The notes beneath the pieces are model-generated. The model saw only the letters and a program-made list of their open reading frames with translations, ran no database searches and was not told where the DNA came from. From NCBI RefSeq assembly GCF_002760435.1, contig NZ_AUUU01000041.1:62001-126000 (forward strand): a stretch of DNA of 64,000 nt, given 5' to 3'. Shown piece by piece: positions 1 to 8,249 of the stretch. Numbering within the stretch: the first letter of the stretch is position 1; every line of letters starts with the position of its first letter. Made by a program: the position numbers and the translations under genes. This stretch comes from Clostridium sp. LS (lineage in GTDB: Bacteria; Bacillota; Clostridia; Clostridiales; Clostridiaceae).

Positions 1-70
1 GACTAGAGAGCAAATTGAAGAACTTTTAGGTATACCTGTCTTAGGAACAATTCCTGATGGAAATAAGTAG
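1..70 (+). CDS. C-terminal end of a Wzz/CpsC-like polysaccharide chain-length protein (partial)
   Basis: Only the last 22 codons are in the window (frame from base 2, stop TAG at 68-70). The peptide ends with EELLGIPVLGTIPD followed by GNK. This is the typical C-terminal tail of Wzz/CpsC/YveK-type membrane adaptor proteins, which partner the cytoplasmic BY-kinase and set polysaccharide chain length. The next gene is that kinase, 73 bp downstream, which supports the call. The rest of the protein lies outside the window, so the membrane segments cannot be seen. Confidence 0.7.
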   Translation, partial: TREQIEELLGIPVLGTIPDGNK

Positions 71-143
71 ACAGTTAAGAGAATGTTGGGAATCAAACTA
101 ATTTGATTTCTATTTTCATTAAATCTTAGAAGGGCGTGAGAGT

Positions 144-872
144 ATGTTGTTATTAGAGAAAATCAAAAAAAAAGAAAATAATCAAGTTGATAGTAGGATA
201 CATGCAGGTTTTATAATGGAAGATAAGCCAAAGTCAATAGTTGCAGAAGCTTATAGAACTTTGAGAACTAATATACAATATTCTTCTTTTGATAAAGAAA
301 TTAAAACCATAGTTATTACTAGTGCTGAAATGGCAGAAGGTAAATCTACAGTAGCAGGAAATATTGCATTATCTTTTGTCCAAAATGATAAAAAAGTTAT
401 TTTAGTTGATTGTGATTTAAGAAAGCCATCAGTACATAAAAATTTTAAAACTTCTAATTTAGTAGGTGTTTCAGAAGTTCTTATTGGAAAAGCATCTCTT
501 GAAGATGCTATTCAAAGGCGGAATGAAAATCTTTATTTTTTAACTTCAGGAAAAATACCGCCCAATCCATCAGAAATGCTTGCTTCATCTGCCATGACAA
601 AATTAATAAAAACGCTAAAAGAAGAATATGATATAGTAATATTAGATACTGCACCCCTTAGGGCAGTTACAGATGCTCAAATACTTTCCACCAAAGTTGA
701 TGGTACTATTTTAGTTGTAAGAGCAGCTGTGACAAAAAGAGATGCGGTAATTGATGCAAAGAATCTTTTAGATAAAGTTGGAGCTAATATAATAGGGACC
801 GTATTGCATGCAGTAGAAAACACTAGAGGAAAATATTCTTATTATTACGGAAATAATGAAGATGAAAAATGA
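144..872 (+). CDS. CpsD/CapB-family BY-type tyrosine kinase
   Basis: A 242-residue cytoplasmic bacterial tyrosine autokinase that controls assembly and export of capsule or exopolysaccharide together with the Wzz-like adaptor upstream. Visible motifs are Walker A (residues about 60-69, SAEMAEGKST), the family-specific Walker A' (85-95, VILVDCDLRKP), Walker B (about 162-169, IVILDTAP) and a C-terminal tyrosine cluster (Y231, Y233-Y235) that is the expected autophosphorylation tail. The Walker A loop is slightly unusual: AEMAEGKST where PGEGKST-like sequences are usual, but the GKST core is intact. The start follows an AAGGGCG-like ribosome site. Its cognate phosphatase is probably the PHP protein encoded next. 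Family assignment is secure; the polysaccharide controlled is inferred from the locus. Confidence 0.92.
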   Translation: MLLLEKIKKKENNQVDSRIHAGFIMEDKPKSIVAEAYRTLRTNIQYSSFDKEIKTIVITSAEMAEGKSTVAGNIALSFVQNDKKVILVDCDLRKPSVHKNFKTSNLVGVSEVLIGKASLEDAIQRRNENLYFLTSGKIPPNPSEMLASSAMTKLIKTLKEEYDIVILDTAPLRAVTDAQILSTKVDGTILVVRAAVTKRDAVIDAKNLLDKVGANIIGTVLHAVENTRGKYSYYYGNNEDEK

Positions 873-927
873 AAGAAAATTCGATTAAAAAACTTATAAC
901 TTATAACTTAAATTGGTGGGTGATTTA

Positions 928-1704
928 ATGATACTAGATATTCATTCGCATATATTACCAAATATTGATGATGGTTCGAAGAGTATGGAAATGACATTGG
1001 AAATGTTACGAAATGCGCAGGAAAAAGGAACTAAAGAAATAGTGGCTACACCACATTATTTATTAGATTACGGGGACGCTACAATCAGCGAAGTTAAATC
1101 CTTGGTTAATGAGGTGAATTTAGCTGCTGAAAAAGAAGGAATTAATTTAAAAATCTATAGTGGACAGGAAGTTTATTTTAATGAAAATATAATAAATAAC
1201 TTTTTGGAAGGAAACATAGGTACAATAAATGATTCTAGGTATATGCTTATTGAATTTTCTATGCATGAAATTGAAAAAAATATTTTTGATATAATTTATG
1301 AATTGCAGATTAGAAACATTATTCCAATAATAGCGCATCCCGAAAGATATAAACCAATTAGAGAAAATACCGCCGTTATTAATGATTTTATTGATGCAGG
1401 ATTTTTATTTCAAATGAATGCTGGCAGCATAGAAGGCAAGTTTGGAGAAAGTGTTAGAAAAACCGCCAAAATCTTTTTAGAAAATAATATTTATAATTTC
1501 ATTGGATCAGATGCTCATGATATAGAGAATAGAACTACAGGAATACAAAAAGCTATTAATATATTAAATAGAGAAGATAAAGAGAGTCTAAACAAACATA
1601 TATTTGAAAAAAGTTCTGAAGACCTCTTAGAAGATAATGTGGTAAAGTTTATTGGTAAAAAAGTTAAGCCTAAAAAATCATTCTTTTCATTTTTAAAAAT
1701 TTGA
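928..1704 (+). CDS. CpsB/CapC-family PHP-domain tyrosine phosphatase
   Basis: A 258-residue manganese-dependent protein tyrosine phosphatase of the PHP superfamily, expected to dephosphorylate the BY-kinase encoded just upstream and so cycle polysaccharide synthesis. Metal-binding motifs are in order: DIHSHILPNIDDG (residues 4-16), ATPHY, SGQE, IIAHPERY and GSDAHD near the C-terminus. An in-frame TTG at 913 extends the reading frame, but I chose the ATG at 928: it gives the canonical MILDIHSH N-terminus and follows a GGTGGG ribosome site. The C-terminus ends in a lysine/phenylalanine-rich tail. An imperfect hairpin about 110 bp downstream probably ends this short operon. Confidence 0.92.
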   Translation: MILDIHSHILPNIDDGSKSMEMTLEMLRNAQEKGTKEIVATPHYLLDYGDATISEVKSLVNEVNLAAEKEGINLKIYSGQEVYFNENIINNFLEGNIGTINDSRYMLIEFSMHEIEKNIFDIIYELQIRNIIPIIAHPERYKPIRENTAVINDFIDAGFLFQMNAGSIEGKFGESVRKTAKIFLENNIYNFIGSDAHDIENRTTGIQKAINILNREDKESLNKHIFEKSSEDLLEDNVVKFIGKKVKPKKSFFSFLKI

Positions 1705-1815
1705 CGGAATTTTGAGATAATATAAGAACTTTAAATTTAATAAATAAAGTAGATTTAATAATTGTTTTAAAAAAAGTATACCATAATAAAGTAAATTAAA
1801 TAAAAATTTGTTTCA

Positions 1816-1863
1816 AAACGCTATATTAGCAACTATCCTTATGATTGCTTAATATAGCGTTTA
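1816..1863 (+). terminator. Hairpin after the kinase/phosphatase operon
   Basis: AAACGCTATATTAGCAA (from 1816) pairs with TTGCTTAATATAGCGTTT with a single bulged T, and is followed by a weak T-rich run. It is the only clear structure in the 349-bp gap 1705-2053. The rest of the gap is A/T-rich and presumably holds the promoter of the sugar transferase, which I could not place confidently. Confidence 0.55.
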
Positions 1864-2053
1864 TTGTGTGTTGAAAATTATATTGTTTCCAGTGTAATAT
1901 AGGTTGTAGAAGGTGTAGAAAAACGAAACAAATTGTCGAACAAAGCTCATCTTAACATAGAAATAATTAAGATCAGTATGACTTACTAACGCTAATAGTT
2001 GTAGGAAACTGTAAGACTTAATTATTAATAAATTTTCATAGGGCGGTGATAAA

Positions 2054-2716
2054 GTGCAGCAACTAGAAATTAAGAAGGGGGAAGCTATCTTCCAAGATAG
2101 AACAGAACCTAAGATGGAGTATTACTTTTTAAAAAGGACTATGGACATTCTTTGTTCGCTAACTGGATTAATAATCTTACTTCCAATATTTATTATTATT
2201 GGAGTTTTAATCAAACTTGAATCAAAAGGGCCTGTATTTTTCTCTCAAGAAAGAATTGGGAAGAACGGAGAAGGTTTTAAAATGTTCAAGTTTAGGTCAA
2301 TGATTATTAATGCAGAAGAATTAAAAGAAAAACTACACGATAAAAATGAGATGAGCGGACCAATGTTTAAAATGAAGAATGATCCGAGAGTAACTAGAGT
2401 TGGTAGATTCATAAGAAAGACAAGTATAGATGAACTCCCACAATTGTTTAATGTACTAAAAGGTGAAATGAGTTTAGTTGGACCTAGACCATCACTTCCA
2501 AAGGAAGTTATGAAGTTCGATGACTGGATGATGACTAGGTTAGAAGTTAAGCCAGGATTAACATGCTACTGGCAGGTATCAGGAAGAAATGATATTGATT
2601 TTGAAGATTGGATGAGATTAGACATTGAATATGTACATAATCGATGTATTTTAACAGATATTAAACTTATTTTTAAAACATTTTTTGTACTTTTTGGAGA
2701 CAAACATGCGAGATAG
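2054..2716 (+). CDS. Initiating sugar-1-phosphate transferase (WcaJ/CpsE C-terminal type)
   Basis: A 220-residue polyprenyl-phosphate hexose-1-phosphate transferase (bacterial sugar transferase family). It attaches the first sugar of the repeat unit to undecaprenyl phosphate at the cytoplasmic membrane. It is the short form: one hydrophobic N-terminal segment (about residues 32-52, LCSLTGLIILLPIFIIIGVL) and then the catalytic region, with GPVFFSQERIG, FRSM, RVTRVGRFIRKTSIDELPQL and GEMSLVGPRP. It starts at GTG 2054 after GGGCGGTGAT. Donor specificity (glucose, galactose or an amino sugar) cannot be read from sequence. Its end overlaps only an unlikely upstream extension of the dehydrogenase frame. 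Confidence 0.93.
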   Translation: MQQLEIKKGEAIFQDRTEPKMEYYFLKRTMDILCSLTGLIILLPIFIIIGVLIKLESKGPVFFSQERIGKNGEGFKMFKFRSMIINAEELKEKLHDKNEMSGPMFKMKNDPRVTRVGRFIRKTSIDELPQLFNVLKGEMSLVGPRPSLPKEVMKFDDWMMTRLEVKPGLTCYWQVSGRNDIDFEDWMRLDIEYVHNRCILTDIKLIFKTFFVLFGDKHAR

Positions 2717-2732
2717 AATGAGAGGTATAAAT

Positions 2733-4091
2733 ATGAATATGAAAATAGTAGTTGCAGGAACAGGATACGTTGGATTGGTTACAGGAGCATGTCTTTCAGA
2801 AATAGGACATAATGTAACTTGTGTTGATATAGATAAGAATAAAGTTGAAATGATGAAGCAAGGAATCTCACCTATATATGAACCAGGTTTAGATGAATTG
2901 TTAAAAAGAAATCACGATGAAGGTAGATTGGATTTTACAATAGACTATAAAAATGCTTATAAAGATGCTGATATAATTTTCATAGGGGTTGGCACTCCTG
3001 AGAGAGAAGATGGATCAGCTAATTTAGATTATGTATTTAATGTATGTAAACAAATTGCAGATAATATTGAAAAAGACTGCTTGGTAGTTGTTAAATCAAC
3101 AGTTCCAATAGGAACAAATGATAAAATTGAAGAATATTTAAAAGAAAATATTAAGAATAATGTTCTTGTAGAAGTGGCTTCAAATCCAGAATTCTTAGCC
3201 CAAGGTACAGCTGTTGTTGATACTTTATATGCTAAAAGAATAGTAATTGGAGTTGAATCTAAAAGAGCAGAAGATCTTTTAAGAAAAGTATACGAAGGAT
3301 ATAATCAGCCAATAGTTGCAACTAATAGAAGAAGTGCAGAAATGGTTAAGTATGCTTCAAATGATTTCTTAGCTCTTAAAATATCATTTATGAATGAAAT
3401 AGCAAATTTCTGTGAAATGGTTGGAGCAGATATTGAGGATGTAGCTAAAGGAATGAGCTTTGATCCAAGAATAGGAGATAAGTTCTTAAATGCAGGAATA
3501 GGATATGGTGGATCATGTTTCCCTAAAGATACTAAAGCACTTCATTGGCTTGCCAATGATAATGGATATGAATTAAAAACAATTAAAGCGACAATTGAAG
3601 TTAATGAAAATCAAAAATATAAGCTATTTAGACAAGCTAAAAACAGATTCGGAAGCCTAAAGGGATTAAAAGTAGCAGTACTTGGATTAACCTTTAAACC
3701 AGGGACTGATGATTTAAGAGAAGCCCCATCAATACCAAATGTAAGAAGATTATTAGATGAAGGTGCAGAAATAGTTGCATATGATCCAGTAGGTGTTAAT
3801 AACTTCAAAAAGTTATATCCAAATGAAATAACATATGCAAATACTCTTGAAGAAACCTTAAAAGATGCGGATATGGCATTTATATTTACAGAATGGAATG
3901 AAATTAAATCTTTAGATTTAGGCGTATATGAGGATTTAATGTACTCTCCAATTATATTTGATGGTAGAAATTGTTACAAAGTAAAAGAAGCTAAAGCTAA
4001 AGAAATAGATTACTACTCAATTGGAAGAAAAGCTGTATTAAATTATGAAAAAAATGCTGCAAAGAAGATAAAAGCAGCGATGGTAATATAA
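2733..4091 (+). CDS. ugd: UDP-glucose 6-dehydrogenase
   Basis: A 452-residue NAD-dependent enzyme that oxidises UDP-glucose to UDP-glucuronate, a common precursor of acidic capsules and exopolysaccharides. The N-terminal Rossmann motif is VAGTGYVGLVTG (about residues 5-16), and the catalytic cysteine is C262 in GYGGSCFPKDTKAL. The central dimerisation helix and C-terminal UDP-binding domain (GLTFKPGTDDLREAPS, IFTEWNEI, FDGRN) are complete. The open frame extends upstream to 2685, inside the sugar transferase gene. The ATG at 2733 is preferred because it has an AGAGG site seven bases upstream and yields MNMKIVVAGTGYVG. It implies that glucuronic acid, or a sugar derived from it, is in the polymer (inference). 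Confidence 0.95.
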   Translation: MNMKIVVAGTGYVGLVTGACLSEIGHNVTCVDIDKNKVEMMKQGISPIYEPGLDELLKRNHDEGRLDFTIDYKNAYKDADIIFIGVGTPEREDGSANLDYVFNVCKQIADNIEKDCLVVVKSTVPIGTNDKIEEYLKENIKNNVLVEVASNPEFLAQGTAVVDTLYAKRIVIGVESKRAEDLLRKVYEGYNQPIVATNRRSAEMVKYASNDFLALKISFMNEIANFCEMVGADIEDVAKGMSFDPRIGDKFLNAGIGYGGSCFPKDTKALHWLANDNGYELKTIKATIEVNENQKYKLFRQAKNRFGSLKGLKVAVLGLTFKPGTDDLREAPSIPNVRRLLDEGAEIVAYDPVGVNNFKKLYPNEITYANTLEETLKDADMAFIFTEWNEIKSLDLGVYEDLMYSPIIFDGRNCYKVKEAKAKEIDYYSIGRKAVLNYEKNAAKKIKAAMVI

Positions 4092-4118
4092 AAACTTTAA
4101 CGGGTTAGGAGGATTAGG

Positions 4119-4568
4119 ATGAAAGTATGTTTTATAACATCAAGTGGAGGCCACTTAACTCATTTAATTCAGTTAAAAGAGTGGTGGAAGGATAAGGAAA
4201 GGTTTTGGGTTACTTTTGAAAAAGAGGACTCAAAATCAATATTAAAAGATGAAAAAAAATATTGGTGTTACTTCCCTACTAACAGAAATATAAAAAATTT
4301 AATTAAAAACACATTTTTAGCTATAAAGATATTGCTTAAAGAAAAACCAGATTTAATCGTTAGTACTGGTGCTGCGCCAGCTATTCCGTTCTTTTACTTA
4401 GGAAAGTTTTTTGGATCAAAGGTAGTTTATATTGAGGTATATGACAGAATAGAAAAACCAACAATAACTGGTAAAATAGTTTATCCTATAAGTGACTTAT
4501 TTATATTACAGTGGGAAGAACAAAAGAAATTTTATCCAAGAGGAAGAGTATTGGAGGGATTATTTTGA
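4119..4568 (+). CDS. PssD/Alg14-like glycosyltransferase subunit
   Basis: A 149-residue homologue of Alg14/PssD/CpsF, the membrane-anchoring, acceptor-side half of a two-component GT-B glycosyltransferase. It starts with MKVCFITSSGGHLTHLIQL (the GGH motif is typical), and has KPDLIVSTGAAPAIPFFYL and a hydrophobic stretch likely to contact the membrane. It follows an AGGAGG site. Its stop overlaps the TTG start of the PssE partner (bases 4565-4568), so the two subunits are translationally coupled. The pair usually adds the second sugar of the repeat unit; the sugar here is unknown. Confidence 0.9.
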   Translation: MKVCFITSSGGHLTHLIQLKEWWKDKERFWVTFEKEDSKSILKDEKKYWCYFPTNRNIKNLIKNTFLAIKILLKEKPDLIVSTGAAPAIPFFYLGKFFGSKVVYIEVYDRIEKPTITGKIVYPISDLFILQWEEQKKFYPRGRVLEGLF

Positions 4569-5053
4569 TATTTGTAACTGTTGGTACTCATGAACAAGGA
4601 ATGGATAGACTATTCATTAAGCTAGATAAATTAATTGAAAGCGGGCATATTAAAGAAGAAGTATTTGCTCAAAATGGATACAGTGATTACGTACCTAAAA
4701 ATTATCAGTGCAAAAAAATGATTGGGTATGATGAAATGGATGAATGGATAAAGGCAAGTGATATAATAATAACTCATGGAGGTCCAGGAAGCATTTTTCA
4801 TCCACTTCAATACAATAAAACTCCAATTGTGGTACCAAGAAATCCAGAGTTTGATGAGCATGTAGATGATCATCAAATACTTTTTACAAAAAGATTAGAA
4901 GAAAATTCAAAGGTTATTGGAGTATATGATATTGAAGATTTAGATGGTATATTAAGTAATTATAAAGAATTGTCTAATAAATGTAACAGCCATGATACTG
5001 GAAATAATGATTTTATAAGAAAATTTGATAAAGTAATTAGCGAGATAATGTAA
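4565..5053 (+). CDS. PssE/Alg13-like glycosyltransferase subunit
   Basis: A 162-residue Alg13/PssE-type catalytic half of the two-component glycosyltransferase. It opens with MIFVTVGTHEQGMDRL and contains the UDP-sugar site IITHGGPGSIFHPL and the TPIVVPRNPEFDEHVDDHQ segment. The frame is open further upstream (to 4511), but the TTG at 4565 gives the family N-terminus, lies 5-6 bases after GGAGGG and overlaps the PssD stop codon as TTGA. The stop codon itself lies inside a perfect 19-bp inverted repeat (5030-5075). Confidence 0.9.
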   Translation: MIFVTVGTHEQGMDRLFIKLDKLIESGHIKEEVFAQNGYSDYVPKNYQCKKMIGYDEMDEWIKASDIIITHGGPGSIFHPLQYNKTPIVVPRNPEFDEHVDDHQILFTKRLEENSKVIGVYDIEDLDGILSNYKELSNKCNSHDTGNNDFIRKFDKVISEIM

Positions 5054-5075
5054 CAGTTATCTCGCTAATTACTTT
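5030..5075 (+). repeat. Perfect 19-bp inverted repeat spanning a stop codon
   Basis: Bases 5030-5048 and 5057-5075 are perfect reverse complements (left arm AAAGTAATTAGCGAGATAA) around an 8-base loop. The TAA stop of the PssE-like gene (5051-5053) lies in the loop, so the last codons form the left arm. No T-tract follows directly, unlike the terminator 47 bp further on. It may act as an RNA 3'-end stabiliser or processing site. Confidence 0.7.
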
Positions 5076-5121
5076 AGAGTAAAATAGTATGAAGAATGTA
5101 ATATATGTAAATAATTTTAAG

Positions 5122-5168
5122 AAAAATCATTAAACTAAGAATATACTTTTAGTTTAATGATTTTTTTA
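5122..5168 (+). terminator. Strong intrinsic terminator inside the polysaccharide locus
   Basis: AAAAATCATTAAACTA (5122-5137) pairs perfectly with bases 5150-5165 and is followed by a run of T. It separates the assembly-initiation genes from the downstream glycosyltransferases and implies a second promoter, or regulated readthrough, just before 5194. Confidence 0.85.
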
Positions 5169-5193
5169 TACGATTTTATAAGGAGAGTGAAAA

Positions 5194-6279
5194 ATGAATA
5201 TATTATATATTAATCGAGGCATGGGACTTGGTGGAGTTGAAAAATGTATAGTTCAACTTTCTAAAGTATTCAGTAAGGACAATAAAATTATAGTTGCCAG
5301 CATGGGAGGGCAATTAACTGAAGAGTTAAAAAGATTGAATATTAGGCACTATAATATTATAAATACAGACTCTAAAAGTCCATTTGACATATTAAATAAC
5401 TTGAATATTATTTACAAAATTGTCAAAAAAGAAAATATAGAAATAATACATAGTCATCATAGGATGACAACTTTGCTAGCAAAAATAGTATCTAAAATTG
5501 CAAAAGTTAAGATTATACATACTCAGCATCTATGTATAGAAGATAAATTTGAATTAACTAATTTATCTTTAAAAAATATACAAATAATTACGGTAAGTGA
5601 AGCTGCTAAAAGAATATTAATTGAAAAAGCTGGTTTAGAGGAAAAATATATAACTACAATTTACAATACAATAGAAACTACTTCTAATAATAAAATAGTA
5701 GACAGTAAACTTTTAGAGTTAAAAGAAGAAGGGTACTTTATTGTAGCTCAAATCAGCAGAATCATAGATTATAAGGGAGTTTATGATTTTGTTGAAGTAG
5801 CAAGAAAAACCTGTATAGAAAATGAAAAAATAAGATTTTTATTAATAGGGGACGGACCAGAGTTTACTAATATAAAAGAAACTGTTGAAAAAGAAAAATT
5901 AGAAAAGTGCATATATTTGCTGGGACCAAAAGATAATATAATTGAGCACTTAAAATATATAGATTTATTACTTTTATGTTCTTATATAGAAGGACTTCCT
6001 CTAACACCATTAGAAGCCTTTTCACAAGGTGTCCCAGTTATAGCTACTAATATCGACGGCACCAACGAAGAAATAGAAAATGGATATAACGGTTATTTAG
6101 TAGAGACTAAAGATGTAGACAGATTTACAGAAAAGATACTTCAACTATATAAGGAAAAGGAAAAGTATAGCAAAATGAAAGATAATTGTATAGAAACATT
6201 TAATACTAAGTTTAATAATGAAATATATTTTAAATTGCATGAAAAGATATATATGAAACTTTTAGGCAAGGTGAAATAA
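5194..6279 (+). CDS. Family 4 glycosyltransferase
   Basis: A 361-residue GT-B fold glycosyltransferase of family GT4. The N-terminal motif MNILYINRGMGLGGVEKCI is typical of the acceptor-binding domain. The C-terminal donor domain has IAQISRIIDYKGVYDF, LLIGDGPEF and the retaining-enzyme EX7E-type motif in EGLPLTPLEAFSQGVPVI. It is the first gene of the second polysaccharide transcription unit, with an AGGAGAG ribosome site, and the acyltransferase gene starts six bases after it ends. The sugar and linkage cannot be predicted. Confidence 0.88.
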   Translation: MNILYINRGMGLGGVEKCIVQLSKVFSKDNKIIVASMGGQLTEELKRLNIRHYNIINTDSKSPFDILNNLNIIYKIVKKENIEIIHSHHRMTTLLAKIVSKIAKVKIIHTQHLCIEDKFELTNLSLKNIQIITVSEAAKRILIEKAGLEEKYITTIYNTIETTSNNKIVDSKLLELKEEGYFIVAQISRIIDYKGVYDFVEVARKTCIENEKIRFLLIGDGPEFTNIKETVEKEKLEKCIYLLGPKDNIIEHLKYIDLLLLCSYIEGLPLTPLEAFSQGVPVIATNIDGTNEEIENGYNGYLVETKDVDRFTEKILQLYKEKEKYSKMKDNCIETFNTKFNNEIYFKLHEKIYMKLLGKVK

Positions 6280-6284
6280 AAAAG

Positions 6285-6839
6285 ATGATTGGAAAAAGTA
6301 TCAAATATTTTAAATCTTTATTAAGAATTGTAGTATTAAAACTTAGATATAAAAGTAAACTAAAGTTCAAATTTACTGGGATTAAATCACTTTATATAGG
6401 AAAAGGAGTAAGGGTAATAATCGGTAAGGGAAATACATTATATTTCGGAAATAATATTTATATTGATGATTATTGCAGCTTTGAGTGTATTAAAGGAAAT
6501 ATATATGTGGGAGATAATACATTTTTCAATACCAATAATAAAATTGTATCATTAAAAAAAATTAATATAGGAGAAAATTGTTTGTTTGGACCTAACGTTG
6601 GAATTTTTGATCATGACCATAATTTTAAGAATAATGACTTACCTATAATTCAGCAGGGGTATAGCACAAAAGAAATAATCATAGGAAATGATATTTGGGT
6701 TGGGTGCAATAGTACAATAACAAGAGGTGTAAATATAGGAGATAAAGTAGTTATTGCTGCGAATTCAGTTGTTACTAAAAATATAATTAGTAAAGGTGTA
6801 TATGGTGGAGTACCATGTAAATTTATAAAAGACATATAA
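6285..6839 (+). CDS. Left-handed beta-helix O-acetyltransferase (CapG/WcaF-like)
   Basis: A 184-residue member of the hexapeptide-repeat acyltransferase family. Repeated [I/V]-G-X4 turns run through most of the protein (for example IYVGDNTFFN, INIGENCLFGPNVGIFDHDH, IIIGNDIWVGCNSTI, VNIGDKVVIAANSVVTKNI). The FDHDH segment carries the catalytic histidine typical of maltose/galactoside acetyltransferase relatives. It is expected to O-acetylate a sugar of the polymer or its lipid-linked precursor using acetyl-CoA. It is translationally linked to the preceding glycosyltransferase. Confidence 0.88.
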   Translation: MIGKSIKYFKSLLRIVVLKLRYKSKLKFKFTGIKSLYIGKGVRVIIGKGNTLYFGNNIYIDDYCSFECIKGNIYVGDNTFFNTNNKIVSLKKINIGENCLFGPNVGIFDHDHNFKNNDLPIIQQGYSTKEIIIGNDIWVGCNSTITRGVNIGDKVVIAANSVVTKNIISKGVYGGVPCKFIKDI

Positions 6840-6882
6840 AAGATAATACAAATAAAACATAATATTATGGTTAAACTATAGA

Positions 6883-6913
6883 TAAAGCATCCTAGAATTA
6901 ATTTTATGCTTTA
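6883..6913 (+). terminator. Weak hairpin between acyltransferase and polymerase genes
   Basis: TAAAGCAT (6883-6890) and ATGCTTTA (6906-6913) form an 8-bp stem with a 15-base loop in the 144-bp gap between genes. There is no T-run directly after it, so attenuation or partial termination is more likely than a full stop. Confidence 0.3.
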
Positions 6914-6983
6914 ACATATAATTACTTCCTTTTTTGGTTAGTTATATAAAAGTATAAATGTATAATTCAGAAGGGAGTAAATA

Positions 6984-8210
6984 ATGTTTTTTATTTTAAG
7001 CGTATTATTTGATATTTTTATTTTTCAAAATTGTTTGGTTGCACATGTTCCTATAATAAACTATATTGATGAATCATTCACAGTTTTTTTAATTCTTTCA
7101 AGTATAATTTTTATAGCAAATAGAAAAAATCATATTTCATTATATTCTAGTGAAATAAAAGTTATTTTATTGTTTTTTATTCTATTATTTGCTGGAATAA
7201 TGGGAAATCTTTTGCATAATATTCAGCCGCAAAAGATCGCAATTTATAAAGATGTTTTAGCTATAAGTAAGTTTGTAGTTTGTTACATTGGAACATTAAT
7301 TGTATCAAATAATATAGATAAAGATTTATTAGTTAGAAAAATTGCTAGTAGGTCGAGGATATACTTAACAGTAATATTTATTTTTCTAATTATAAATTTA
7401 ATTCACGATATTGGAATGTCAATGGATGTGCGATATGGAATCAGGAGTTATAAATTTTTATATGAACATCCAACTTACTTGGTATCTTCAGTAGTTATAA
7501 TGCTATGTACTATTTTGAGTGATGATAAAAAAAAATTTGATAATTTCATTGTTTTTGAAACAATATCTATATTGTTTTTTTCTTTAAGAAATAAAGCATT
7601 CGTATTTATTATAGGCTACTTATTTATGAAAATAGTAATGAAATATGCTAAAAATATAAAAATACGTTATATTTTAATTCTTGCTGTAATAGGCATTTTC
7701 TCAACCTATAACAAGATAATGGAGTATGCTTCATATTATCTTACAGCAGCCCGTCCGGCGTTATTTATTGTAGGATTTATGTTAGCGAATAGATATTTTC
7801 CCTTTGGAAGTGGTTTTGGAACCTTTGCTTCAGAAATATCTGGTGATTATTATTCGCCAATATATTTTGAATATGGAATAAATGTAGTTAGTGGATTAGA
7901 GGAAACTTCTCATTCTTATATTGGAGATACTTTCTGGCCCTACATCTATGGACAATTTGGATTTTTAGGATTAATTGCTTTTTTACTAATACTTTTATAC
8001 ATATTTAAATCATTACAAAATAGATATGATTATGATAAAATAACTCAATCTGCTGCCTTTCTATTGTTGCTTTATATTCTTATTGCTTCGACTGCTGAGG
8101 CTATATTTACGGATGTAACAGGTTGTTTTAGTTTTGCGGTTATTGCAGGCTATTTAGGAAATAATTATATAGTCTATAATTCTCAGAAGGTCATGAATAA
8201 TACTGAATAG
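6984..8210 (+). CDS. Wzy-like polysaccharide polymerase (multi-pass membrane protein)
   Basis: A 408-residue, very hydrophobic protein with about ten predicted membrane segments and a large extracytoplasmic loop near the middle to C-terminal part (around GSGFGTFASEISGDYYSP to EETSHSYIGDTFWPYIYGQFG). This is the architecture of O-antigen/capsule polymerases of the Wzy group. The family has little sequence conservation, so the call rests on topology and on its place between glycosyltransferase genes and a flippase. It starts at ATG 6984 after AGAAGGGAG. An O-antigen ligase-like role is an alternative but is less expected in a Gram-positive organism. Confidence 0.75.
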   Translation: MFFILSVLFDIFIFQNCLVAHVPIINYIDESFTVFLILSSIIFIANRKNHISLYSSEIKVILLFFILLFAGIMGNLLHNIQPQKIAIYKDVLAISKFVVCYIGTLIVSNNIDKDLLVRKIASRSRIYLTVIFIFLIINLIHDIGMSMDVRYGIRSYKFLYEHPTYLVSSVVIMLCTILSDDKKKFDNFIVFETISILFFSLRNKAFVFIIGYLFMKIVMKYAKNIKIRYILILAVIGIFSTYNKIMEYASYYLTAARPALFIVGFMLANRYFPFGSGFGTFASEISGDYYSPIYFEYGINVVSGLEETSHSYIGDTFWPYIYGQFGFLGLIAFLLILLYIFKSLQNRYDYDKITQSAAFLLLLYILIASTAEAIFTDVTGCFSFAVIAGYLGNNYIVYNSQKVMNNTE

Positions 8211-8249
8211 ATTGAATTAATTTACTTTTATACAGAAGGAAAGATTGTT

